This document shows positions 48,001 to 58,980 of a stretch of 64,000 bases of DNA, in pieces. Made by a program: the position numbers and the translations under genes. Below the pieces are notes generated by a model. It saw only the letters and a program-made list of their open reading frames with translations, searched no databases and was not told the DNA's origin. The number at the start of each line of letters is the position of its first letter. The first letter of the stretch is position 1. This DNA comes from Syncephalis fuscata (lineage: Eukaryota; Zoopagomycota; Zoopagomycetes; Zoopagales; Piptocephalidaceae), in assembly GCA_025786725.1 (NCBI GenBank), contig JAHLTZ010000008.1, positions 62,001 through 126,000 of the forward strand. Reading direction: 5' to 3'.

Positions 48001-50335
48001 TATATATATGTGTAGATATCTACTTATGACTTACCAATTCATGAACTACATTACTATTGTAGTATTAATTGATCAATTGTAAGTAGTTATATTGTATCAA
48101 TAAGTATGCAATTACCTGAAAAGCATCGTTTTTTCCGCAAATTCTATTTCTTTTTGTTGGGCTGCTTCTGCCTCTTTGTTTTGTATAATGACCTGATTAC
48201 TATTGTATTGTTGTGCCTGTAAACTTAATGCCTCTCCTATATGTGCACCCAATACTTCTAATAAAGCAATATCTGCACTGGTAAAGGCCCGTGCGTATGA
48301 ACATTGATGAACACCAATAAGACCATTATATTCACTGGCTATTGATAGTAATATTAATATTAATAACTTACACTATTGTTAATACTGTTATTAATTAACT
48401 TACCGGGATTTTTGGTTCTTATATTCATGGATGACTATAGTTGTTGTGTTATTTGTATAATTACTGATTATATAATAGAAATACTTACTCGAATATGAAA
48501 CTGATGAAGAAAGTCTATAATATGCAGAAATTTAGGATCGTGTAACGAATCGTTCGATATAAGACTATTAGGTGATCTTGGCCCGTAGGTATAGGCCTCT
48601 GTCTTCATTGGAGTTCTCTTTACAGGTATATAGGTTGTCATATCAAATTCTTGATTCAGTGTAATTGGTATACTATCATTACTTCGATATTCAGCCACCA
48701 CTCTAGATAATTGGTTATTAGCTGTATAATAGCTATTCAATATAAATTACTTTGTAATATAGCCAAGTGGATGTTGTTCACTACTATCTGGCTGACTAAA
48801 ATGAATGATCATACAACGATCTGCTTTGAAAGCACGACAAATAGTCTTGGCTGTCGCTGCTATTATCTATCATATCATATCATATCATACCATATAATGC
48901 AATTAAATATTAATAATCAATATACACATAACAACTTACTTGCTCCGGCTCCATATGACTATTGATAGCTTTAAACATACGGTTGACAATAAGTGCTCGA
49001 GCTACTTCATTCTTGGCATGTATTTCATGTCGATACCGTTCTATAATGTGGGCAGCACAGCTGGCAGCATATTGTAGACAATAGGATCCGCTGTTAGTCA
49101 TCATTGATTCACCTATATAGTAGCTTCTAGGCGAGTTGGTCTGTGACATAGTCGGTGTATCCATAGATGAGACCGTTGATACAGATGCGTTATTATAGGC
49201 CCCACTCATAGAAGATCCATTTCGACCACCCAATAGCGATAGCAGTGTATGAGCACTATGCCGATAAACAAAAAACTGAGGCCTCGTATTAGGCGATGCA
49301 GTAGCGGGCAAAGGCGATGCCGTATTTAATATACGCGATATGCTAGTAGGGGATAGTTTGGTTTTTAAGCAAAGGGCGGCAAATGGTTGCCCATTACGAG
49401 AAAATGGAATGCAAAGTGTAGCCGTTTGTGTAGTAACGTGCAGATACTCTATCAATGTCGGTTCAGCTGAAGTGACAAATTGATAAACCTTTAAAAAGGA
49501 TTGAATCAAATCAGCTCGACGTAGTGGTGTATCTGAAGTGCCGCCATAAATTTGTATAATACGAATGCCTTCTTTGGCTGGATTGGCCAGTCCAAATTCC
49601 TCTGAATCATCGTTGGCAGTCCCTTCAGCCTCCATCTCTTCAGTTACAATATTGGTACCTGGTATCTTGTCCTTCCCTTCTCCTCCTACTCCTCCTGCTT
49701 CGGCTATCGACTCTGTAGTATCTGTGGTAAATTGTGAAAAGGCAGGCCTGTCCGACGGGCCTCCATCCGATGCACCATCTAAATATAGTCCCAATCCAGC
49801 AATTGCCTCTGCATCGGCGTTGGGGTCGGGTGTATCGACAGATGTAAGCATTTGATCTGCTATACTCGTCAGTGACAGTAAACCTGAATCCCAGTAAACT
49901 ACCCAGCCTGCATCATATTGAAATAGTTGGTGAAGTGCTTTAAGCATAAATGTACTCTATCTTCCAGACTCGTATGAACAGCTACAATAGCACCATTTAA
50001 CGATTCGTAAAATTGCGCCAATATTTGTGCTGTGGTGGCTTTTCCCGTATATCATTGCCAATAGTTGAAATATCTTTGAATAAAGAAAGCGGCGTTATAT
50101 ATCGTGATGCAGCTGGAGACGATTGTCTCTGTCATAAGTTAATTGGTAGCAACATCGATATTAAAGTTAATTGTAACGCGTTAAATATAGCTACTTACAG
50201 TAGGCAGACGGACCGTTCGCGTCCCTCCACTTATTAATTGCGGTTGCGGTATACTGAGCGTATCAGTAATTGAAGAAGTAGCAGTAGCGGTGCCGCTATT
50301 GTTGCATGTTGGCCTGACTTGGTTCGAAGAGGCCA
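45047..50335 (-). CDS. Hybrid sensor histidine kinase with GAF domains and receiver
   Basis: Many short introns, ATG at 50335 (MASSNQVRPTCNNSGTATAT), stop at 45047-45049. Order: a GAF-like region (about 50130-49000; ALHQLFQYDAGWVVYWDSG), and a second GAF (about 48960-48250; YNGLIGVHQCSYARAFTSAD, ALLEVLGAHIGEALSLQAQQ). A coiled coil leads to the His-kinase dimerisation box, VHEL/RTPLNGVLGFVDLL, split by an intron near 48030. The ATPase domain follows (ILGNLISNSIK, FSVEDHGLGIP, SGSGLGLAICKELALNMGG), then a long Ser/Asn-rich linker. The receiver has ILVVEDNPLNAK, Asp in LIFMD, and Lys in YLTKPVAK. His, Asn, G-boxes, Asp and Lys are all present, so phosphotransfer should be possible. The GAF-kinase layout resembles phytochrome- and ethylene-receptor-type kinases, but no PHY or membrane part is seen. 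One frame change is near 49955. Confidence 0.88.
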
Positions 50336-51279
50336 TGAGACGGCGATAGAAGCAAGATTACAATAACAATAAATACTAAATACCCAGTCAAGTTAATTCC
50401 AAACTCCGTTAATAAAGAACGTTGTAGCTTAAAAGGCAATTTATACTCAATGACTAAACAAAGTCCACTCGGTCTTTCTTATAACTTTCTTTTACCCAAT
50501 AGTTTATTTATACTTACCAGTTTATCAATAGTGCCTAAATCAAGCAGGAAACGATAAGAAATAGGCGAAGTAGAACAGTAGAATAATAAATAATATTTGC
50601 TCACATTAATCTTGAAGTAACAACAATACTGTCGGTCACAGGAAAGACAAAACAAAGGCGATTTTATGTGCGTGGTGTGCATGTGTGTGTGTGTGCACTT
50701 CTGTATACACGTGAATGGATATGTGTGTACACTAGAAATGTGAGTGGTGTATTAACAATGTGTAACACTGAATTTAGTATATTTAAACTTATCTAAACTA
50801 TTGACCAAGAAATAAAATCTGGTTATTATAAAATTGATAATGTAATAATATTGATTATTAAATGTATTTATTTTACTAAATACTTTTTTCAAACTACCAA
50901 ATGTTATAATCATTCAGTAGCTTATTTATTATATTAATGGCTATACAGGATATAGTTGATGTATAGAATTGACTGAATACGCAGTTTAATCAATTATCAA
51001 TTTGAATCGATGAAATGCATAAGCACAAAGACTCGATACACTTTATAAACTAATGCTTAGACAAAACTACATTTAAACAACTGACTACATAAAATAAGTA
51101 TTATGGCATTTAAATGGGAACGTTGTAATGACTGATGAAAGCAGTATCTTGAATACAACGTGACTCATGATGTATTTAGTGTGATGATATATAACCAATA
51201 ATACAAAACATCTGACTCCTTTTAATTATTTTATTTTAGTGATTTTCTTTAGTTACACTTGATATTTTGCTATTTGACT
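50336..51279. other. Divergent intergenic region
   Basis: 0.94 kb between the kinase and Vms1 starts; GT-rich near 50680, AT-rich elsewhere. No gene supported. Confidence 0.6.
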
Positions 51280-52871
51280 ATGTCTAAACGGACACCCGCC
51301 ACCACCACCACTACAGTATTGGTATTGGCAGCTAATACTGCTCCTTCACCTACTACGGGCAAGGAAAAGATATCACCACCCTTGTTATTGTCGATATTTA
51401 ATGCACCATCGACATTTACTACAGGTCTGCTGCCAGGGCACTCAACAGATATCGATCCATCTATGGCTGACAATATGAAGCAAGAAAAGGATAATATCGA
51501 CTCAGATACTAAAACTGCAAACAACCAGCATCAACAACTAGATAATCTAGGCACTGGATTGGGCAAGCCTCGATGTGCAGCATGTGGCAATCTTGTTTTT
51601 ACAGATAGTCAGGAACAACGAGCACATTTTAAGCTGCCCTTTCACATTGAGAATGTACGAAGACGACTGCATCAGATAGGCAGGCCATTAACAGCTAAAG
51701 AATATGAATTCTGGTTAACCGGTAAGTATGGCTATTCACTACAAAGCAATAATAAATGGTATACTGATAGATAGATGAAATAGGTTACTGGGTTGAGTCT
51801 GATGGTGATACACAATATGAGACATGTAGTGAAGATAACTCGACATCATCGACGGAAGAAGAAGAAGAAGAAGAAGAAAATGAGGAAGAGGAGAACGAGG
51901 AAGAGAAGGATGAAGAAGCAGAGCAGAAGATGGTTTAAGTAGTGATTTAGAGGCGTCATCAATAAATAAGCACAAAGTATTAACAAATCAAGGCACACCA
52001 ATGTTCTGGATGCAACATGATGATTATCCAAACCATCGTATTGGTATCTATAAACAAGTAGCACTACCGCAACGGCTATTACGCTATTATGATCGACGAC
52101 AACAACAGGAACAACAAGAACAACAAGAGACGGTCAATATAACAGATCAAGTATTAAAATGGCTAAAAACTGCTCGTAAAGCACCACCACCACCAACAAT
52201 ACCAGGAACAAAAGCAGCAGTAGCAACAGCAATAAAAGCAACAAAAACAACAAAAACAAAAGCAGTAGCAACAACAACAGTAACAACAACAGCTATCAAT
52301 AACAATTATTGGACTTTAATTCTATTTGTAGCTGGTCATTTTGCCGGTGTTGTATTTGATACTTGCACAGAAAAAATAGTTGCTCATAAAACATTCCACA
52401 AGTACATGGGTAATAGACTATAGCAAAAAAGTCATTGACACTATTAACTAACGAGTATTATTATTTATAGTAAGGAAAAAACGAGGATTTGCTCAAGCAA
52501 CCCATGATAAAAAGACGGGAGGTAAAGCAAGTTCTGCCGGTGCCTCACTGCGTCGTGATAATCAACGTACTTTAGAACTCGTAAGTCTCTATTATTATAT
52601 TTTACAGCACACTTATGTTATAGCAATGATAGTCGGTTGGAGAGTTATTAGTAACATGGCGTCCTTTAATAGACGCTAGTGAACGTATCTTTATTCGAAG
52701 TAGCGCCTATCATTTATCTACTTTATTCTCAGTGGACAGTCCAATAAAACGTGGTAAGTAACTTGTATATATATATATATTAATTTATTGAATTAACTAA
52801 ATAATCAAATAGATGACGATCGGGTGCGTAAAATACCATTTGAAACAAAACGACCAGTAAGTCATTTATAG
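51280..52871 (+). CDS. Vms1/ANKZF1-type peptidyl-tRNA hydrolase (frame-broken)
   Basis: Exons 51280-51721, 51784-52409, 52471-52580, 52633-52753 and 52813-52871. The N-terminal zinc finger RCAACGNLVFTDSQEQRAHF, followed by KLPFHIENVRRRL, is the Vms1/ANKZF1 finger. A Glu-rich tract ends in a frame change near 51925. The VLRF1 release-factor domain has WTLILFVAGHFAGVVFD, KTFHKYMVRKKRGFAQATHD, KASSAGASLRRDNQRTLEL, ASERIFIRSSAYHLSTLFS and VRKIPFETKRP. The Gln in GFAQATHD is where family members carry the catalytic Gln that frees nascent chains from stalled 60S ribosomes. Reading ends at TAG 52869-52871, directly after the domain; the ankyrin repeats and C-terminal p97-binding motif of typical members are not found downstream. 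Confidence 0.88.
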
Positions 52872-53336
52872 CATTCAGATGATACCTATCGGCTAATGAT
52901 GGCTGTAGGGCTATAATGAAGCTTGTCACGCCATTGATAGGCTTGGTCGGTTCTATATAGAGCCTACATCTACCTAGTGCAATTGATATGTACGTCTATA
53001 GAGTAGTTGCTACATTTATATTTTTTTTGTTACATCTACCATCATATAGTTTGCGTTATTATATCTTGCGAGTTCTTTTACAATAGTGTAATATTAATAT
53101 TATTGTTAATTATTATGACTATGACTAAATATCAAAATGATTACCTTAAAATCATTTAAATGCTATAGATAAACGTATATCGTCTACTAAAAGGCTATTA
53201 CATAACTACCAAATAAACCATTGTTTCTGGTAACCATTTAATTAATGAATTTTATTAATTTTATTTATTTATTGACTGATTAATATAGCTATTGATTATA
53301 CTATTACTGTCGTACTGCTATTAATAAAACAATACG
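52872..53336. other. Intergenic
   Basis: Short AT-rich gap between the convergent Vms1 and START genes; nothing recognised. Confidence 0.55.
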
Positions 53337-55129
53337 TTAAATCCAGCGACGTTTGACTAGAAACACCACAATGGCCACCCATGCTGCAGCCCCTACCAAT
53401 GTAGTGGGTATTAAGAAACGGCCGAAGAAACGACGAAATGAAAATGGACGACCGACTGCCCCTTGACTTTTATCTCCATTAGAATACCGACCTTTATTGC
53501 TACCACTAACTGGTGGCGGCCATTGACCGACCAAATGAATCATTTGCGTCTCTAATCGACGTACACGAGCATTAAGAGCGGCAATGGTTGCGGCACTATC
53601 TCCTCCCTCGGAGGCTGATTGTGGTGTAGTAGTACCACTAGGTGTAGGTGAAATGGACCGAGTGGTTACATCTACTAATGCCCGTTGACTCGGTGTACCT
53701 ATCGGCTGCGTAGAAGCAATAGCCGCTTTTGTAGTATCTTCAGTCACAGTTGCTGTATTTACAACAGCATTGTTATTTATGTTAGATGGCGCTACAGTAG
53801 GGAAAAGCTGAGATTGCTCATACTGTGTCGAATTAGACAGCAATTTACTTAGACGCTCGAATGACTGTGGAAATGCCTTATGGGCCACTATATAATATAA
53901 CATAATCAAATAAATGAATATATATATATTCATAACTGTCTATTCACTTACCATGTTTGACTACACTGGCTGGAATCCATCCTCCTAAATCACCATCAAT
54001 AATTTGTATGACTCGTGTAATGTTAGGCATATCGGGATCTGGCACTGTAAGTTGACCCGCAATACCGGCCTTCATTCTTATTACTGATGAACCAGAGATA
54101 CCCGCTGGACACTCTGGATGCTCTACACTACATGTAACATTCATAAATCCTCTTCTTTGCTCATCTGGTAATACTCGACTATGCGATAGAATACATAGAT
54201 CGCGTGCCGATGTTGGCCATACTGCACGTAATAGTGCATACTGAACATAGGTGTGTTCGTCAAATTGCTCCAAACGATGTGCTTTCTCACACATAGGGTC
54301 CCATTCAGGTCGACGTGGGGCATCAGCCAGTAAATCAAATGCCATACCAACAGGTGCCGGTAGTGTTGTTACAACTCTGTAACAAAAATTAAGTGCTCGG
54401 TGTTTGTAAATACGTAATAGTCGTGGTGTGTTCTGTTCAACTAGTGTTTCCCATAGTTCTGAATCAGCTTCTGGTTCGCCAGGCCGTGTACCTCGTTCAA
54501 TATCGGCCAGCTTTAGAAATCGTTCACATATATCGTTACATTTATCTGTGTATTGATGTTGTACTATTGTTTTTGTTGGAGTGGCTGTTCCATCATCTAA
54601 TTATCATTGTATTAACATATAATAAATATTAATATTATACTATTTACCTTGTTCAGAAGTGTGTGGTGATCGATGAATCAACGTTGCTGTGTCATCACTT
54701 GTTTGGTCGTGGCTATTTGATGTCTGTTGTATTAGCGCATTATCAACTGCTGTAGATATGGCCACTGGTTTGGTAGAAGCAGTAGAATTATGCGTATAAT
54801 GATCTTTTTGTCGTTTTCGCGCACCATTCTCTAACACGGCTACTTTGTTCGGTCGTGTTAAACCGAGCCATGTTCCTAGCCAGGGTAACCAGGCATAGGC
54901 AATAAACTGAAAGAATGTATAGTGCAGTCCGTCCAACGCATAGCCAAAACATACTAGGATCGCTCTTTAGTTAGTGTATTGTCGTATTGATGATCTAGAT
55001 CTGTTAGTGCCATCTACCTTGATTGAACAAATAAAGAAGAGGTGCCGGTACAACGACGAATAGAGCATAAAGAAGCAATGCATTGAATTGATTGCGATTA
55101 CGTATCATTACTGCTCGCTTAGTTGGCAT
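53337..55129 (-). CDS. START-domain lipid-transfer membrane protein
   Basis: Four or five exons on the minus strand, ATG at 55129, stop at 53337-53339. The N-terminus has a membrane segment (NALLLYALFVVVPAPLLYLF) and a second hydrophobic stretch (FIAYAWLPWLGTWLG). A polar linker with HDQTSDDTATLIHRSPHTSE follows. The START domain spans about 54520-53850: RPEWDPMCEKAHRLEQFDEH, ALLRAVWPTSARDLCILSHS, MKAGIAGQLTVPDPDMPNIT, RVIQIIDGDLGGWIPASVVK and VAHKAFPQSFERLSKLLS. The C-terminal part is Ser/Thr-rich with a short coiled coil (AALNARVRRLETQMIHL) and ends in a transmembrane anchor (LVGAAAWVAIVVFLVKRRW). START domains shuttle a lipid or sterol; anchors at both ends suggest action at a membrane contact. 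The ligand cannot be told from sequence. Confidence 0.85.
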
Positions 55130-56132
55130 GATGAATAAATGAACAACAACAGTGTAATCTGCTGTTAAGTAGAATGTTAAATAGTATTAAATTGAAACGA
55201 TGAAAGTAAAAGTTACACATGTAGACGGGTGCGTGGGGACTGTTCTTTTAACAACGACTACTGAGAGGCAAGCGTGTATCAGTTGATAATATCACGCCAC
55301 AAGTGAAACATCCAATGATGACAAGGTGAATCATGTGTGCACGTATCAAGGGGTGCGTGATTTATTAGATTTTACTAGTATATTCAGTATGTTAGTTGTG
55401 CATGCTGCTTGGTGGTCTAGGCATGATATCATTCATACTGCATCTGTTAACTTTACTTGAAGATACAATTGATAGAATACATCAAGTAGTCATCGATACA
55501 TATTGGTTGGCCATATTATTTATTAATTTGTATTAAATCACTGTTTAATGTCGAACGATACATATTCAATTAGACCAATATCAACCTATTTATTTGGTAA
55601 GATGGTGGTTATTACAAAATTTAAGGAGCAATATGTTTTATATTTAGCACATCTTTTAAATTGTTATTCGTTTTATAATATCAATAGTTTTGCGATACAA
55701 TGCATACCTACAAATAATCATTACTACTGTTACCATCCTGACATCATGACCATATTATTATAATAATGTGCTTAATAAATATATTGTGCTATTGGACAAT
55801 TTTTTAAGATCACATATAAACAGATAAGAGTATACGTATATCGAATATTAATACCAATTTTACTAACAAACGAGTAAATACTTGTTACTTGTAAACATAT
55901 AAGCATTGACACGAACTGATATTGCTGCGTTAACAATGAAATGCTACAAAGTATTCGGGTTCTATTATTAACTATATCTATTATGAAATGACATCTTTAT
56001 TTAGCTTTATAAAGCAATATAGTTTTTAGTTCCATCTTATTTTCCTTCAATGCGATACAAGTTGTTTAGTTTATTATAGCTGAATCGGGATAATTAAGAC
56101 AAACAAGGAATAAGTTTAGTATTAAATATTAC
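55130..56132. other. Intergenic left of the inverted repeat
   Basis: 1 kb without a supported gene; its right end enters a dispersed-repeat copy at about 56045. Confidence 0.55.
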
Positions 56133-56300
56133 TAAATAGTCAACATGCACTGTTAAAATGCTTAAAGATTAAACTGTCAGTCAAATGATAATATTACTAC
56201 AGCAGTCCCGCTATATTTGGCAAATAATGAAGCGTGCCTGTACACTCTATTGTTAATAAAGCTGCTTGGTTGTTATTTGCTAGTTATTGAATCGAAATAA
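56045..56300 (+). repeat. Dispersed repeat, copy 4 (straddles the inverted-repeat edge)
   Basis: Landmarks in order: GATACAAGTTGTTTAG, TTTATTATAGCTGAATC, GGGATAATTAAGACAAACAA, TTTAGTATTAAA, GTCAACATGCACTGTTAAAA, AAGCTGCTTGG. It corresponds to 9920-10100. The outer boundary of the left arm (56133) falls in the middle of this element. Confidence 0.5.
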
Positions 56301-57509
56301 TGCTATGCACAAATAAAATAGTCTGGCTACATATATTTAAATTTGAAATGTTTGTTTATTACTACAAGGTTGCATAGTTGAATAGACACAACTAAGCGTA
56401 GGCTTGTTGCTAATATAATGCTTCATTGGTTGTGGAATGAGTAAATTGGAGCATTGGCGGGAAATGATACGCAAGTGCACTAGACGGCAGTCGTATAATG
56501 CTTTTGCCTCTTGGTGAATATATATAATATATTGGAGTGGCAGCTCAATTGCACCACCAATGCTAGTGCGTTGAAGGTATTAGTTAGTGTTTCTTGGCAT
56601 CTTCAGGACATGAGCAATCAAAGTTGGGAGGGCCATTAATGCAAATTCGGGTGCAATGGAATCGTTTAGCTAGTGGTGCGGCATCGCGACGAGCTAGAGC
56701 TGGCTTAGCATCCACCATGGCTGTGGTGGCTACAAAAGCTACGAGAAGAGTGCAGACGGCAGCAATGGAAAGCTTCATAGTGATATTGATTTGTTGAAAC
56801 AAACAAGTATAATAAAAGTGGAGTGTATTTAATGTAGAGCAGATAGTATTGAGTACTTGGCAGAAAGTAGAGTGTATTTGTGATATCGCTAGTCAGTTGT
56901 GCAAACCATGAGCTCTATTTAAATCTTTGGCTATTATTGAGATTGGTATGTGACGATGAATAGCATCCCATTCTCTAAAGTTCACTGCCCTTAGTTCACT
57001 GCCCTTAGTTTTCCTACATTCTTGCAAGGCCTAGCCAACTGCTCGAATCATCATATCGGCCACAAATTGTTTGATAAAATTCTAGACTATCCATATTTGA
57101 TCGTATTCGCCTTAGGCATTTACTGCTATTAGTAAAAGCACTTATATTTCTATTGACTAATTTGCTACAAATAACACGATTAATTACTTAATTAATGCAC
57201 CATCGTTATACCATCTTTGTTTAACACTGTCATTAGTTTAGTTCAATTTCAGCAGCTATAAACAAGCATCGACCGCAACATACTGTATGAAATATTTTAT
57301 TGTAATACAATATGAAGCAATAAAGCACATCTAGACAGCAACTTAAAAGGCCTGCATGTAAAAATGCAGCGTATATTGCATGTATACAAGATATACAATG
57401 GAATTGACCTTGTACAGCAATTTGAAGTGTAATATATTAGTGGATCAACGAATTAATAGTATTAGGTCTAGCCCCTAATCTAATATGCACAAGCAGCATG
57501 CAGATTGTG
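56133..57509. repeat. Large inverted repeat, left arm
   Basis: 1377 bp that reads as the reverse complement of 57603-58980 with only a few one-base differences (for example one base near 56468 and one near 56427). The spacer is 57510-57602 (93 bp), itself partly self-complementary (CAATTCTATA against TATAGAATTG). Confidence 0.97.
56584..56778 (-). CDS. Small secreted 4-Cys peptide precursor, left-arm copy
   Basis: 64-residue precursor, ATG at 56778. The signal peptide MKLSIAAVCTLLVAFVATTA is followed by a short propeptide with two dibasic sites (ALARR and PLAKR). Cleavage after LAKR by a Kex2-type protease would release a 25-residue peptide starting FHC and ending DAKKH, with four Cys in the pattern C-x3-C-x8-C-x-C. 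Two disulfides are likely. The coding sequence is identical to the copy in the right arm. I do not recognise a family; a secreted signalling, defensive or interaction peptide are all open options. Confidence 0.85.
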   Translation of the reverse strand: MKLSIAAVCTLLVAFVATTAMVDAKPALARRDAAPLAKRFHCTRICINGPPNFDCSCPEDAKKH

Positions 57510-57602
57510 CAGCAATATCAATTCTATAACCACATGGCGGTGTGTCATTAAATACAGGTTGAATGAATTTCTGGCACATAATGCTATAGAATTGAACCGC
57601 TA

Positions 57603-58980
57603 CACAATCTGCATGCTGCTTGTGCATATTAGATTAGGGGCTAGACCTAATACTATTAATTCGTTGATCCACTAATATATTACACTTCAAATTGCTGTAC
57701 AAGGTCAATTCCATTGTATATCTTGTATACATGCAATATACGCTGCATTTTTACATGCAGGCCTTTTAAGTTGCTGTCTAGATGTGCTTTATTGCTTCAT
57801 ATTGTATTACAATAAAATATTTCATACAGTATGTTGCGGTCGATGCTTGTTTATAGCTGCTGAAATTGAACTAAACTAATGACAGTGTTAAACAAAGATG
57901 GTATAACGATGGTGCATTAATTAAGTAATTAATCGTGTTATTTGTAGCAAATTAGTCAATAGAAATATAAGTGCTTTTACTAATAGCAGTAAATGCCTAA
58001 GGCGAATACGATCAAATATGGATAGTCTAGAATTTTATCAAACAATTTGTGGCCGATATGATGATTCGAGCAGTTGGCTAGGCCTTGCAAGAATGTAGGA
58101 AAACTAAGGGCAGTGAACTAAGGGCAGTGAACTTTAGAGAATGGGATGCTATTCATCGTCACATACCAATCTCAATAATAGCCAAAGATTTAAATAGAGC
58201 TCATGGTTTGCACAACTGACTAGCGATATCACAAATACACTCTACTTTCTGCCAAGTACTCAATACTATCTGCTCTACATTAAATACACTCCACTTTTAT
58301 TATACTTGTTTGTTTCAACAAATCAATATCACTATGAAGCTTTCCATTGCTGCCGTCTGCACTCTTCTCGTAGCTTTTGTAGCCACCACAGCCATGGTGG
58401 ATGCTAAGCCAGCTCTAGCTCGTCGCGATGCCGCACCACTAGCTAAACGATTCCATTGCACCCGAATTTGCATTAATGGCCCTCCCAACTTTGATTGCTC
58501 ATGTCCTGAAGATGCCAAGAAACACTAACTAATACCTTCAACGCACTAGCATTGGTGGTGCAATTGAGCTGCCACTCCAATATATTATATATATTCACCA
58601 AGAGGCAAAAGCATTATACGACTGCCGTCTAGTGCACTTGCGTATCAGTTTCCCGCCAATGCTCCAATTTACTCATTCCACAACCAATGAAGTCATTATA
58701 TTAGCAACAAGCCTACGCTTAGTTGTGTCTATTCAACTATGCAACCTTGTAGTAATAAACAAACATTTCAAATTTAAATATATGTAGCCAGACTATTTTA
58801 TTTGTGCATAGCATTATTTCGATTCAATAACTAGCAAATAACAACCAAGCAGCTTTATTAACAATAAGTGTACAGGCACGCTTTATTATTTGCCAAATAT
58901 AGCGGGACTGCTGTAGTAATATTATCATTTGACTGACAGTTTAATCTTTAAGCATTTTAACAGTGCATGTTGACTATTTA
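57603..58980. repeat. Large inverted repeat, right arm
   Basis: Reverse-complement partner of 56133-57509. Identity ends abruptly at 58980 (TGACTATTTA), beyond which the flanks differ. Confidence 0.97.
58334..58528 (+). CDS. Small secreted 4-Cys peptide precursor, right-arm copy
   Basis: Same 64-residue precursor as at 56584-56778, in mirror orientation, both transcribed away from the palindrome centre. Signal peptide, ALARR and PLAKR processing sites and the C-x3-C-x8-C-x-C mature peptide are unchanged. About 730 bp of identical upstream sequence in each arm means both copies share the same promoter sequence. Confidence 0.85.
   Translation: MKLSIAAVCTLLVAFVATTAMVDAKPALARRDAAPLAKRFHCTRICINGPPNFDCSCPEDAKKH

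Noticed and set aside
52857-52910. Readthrough of the TAG at 52869 giving HSDDTYRLMMAVGL, or a 15 nt intron removing it
   Set aside because: The intron would be far shorter than the others here, and the extra tail is not a known part of Vms1.
55548-55763. 71-residue plus-strand ORF starting MSNDTYSIRP
   Set aside because: No family, no signal peptide, isolated in AT-rich intergenic sequence.
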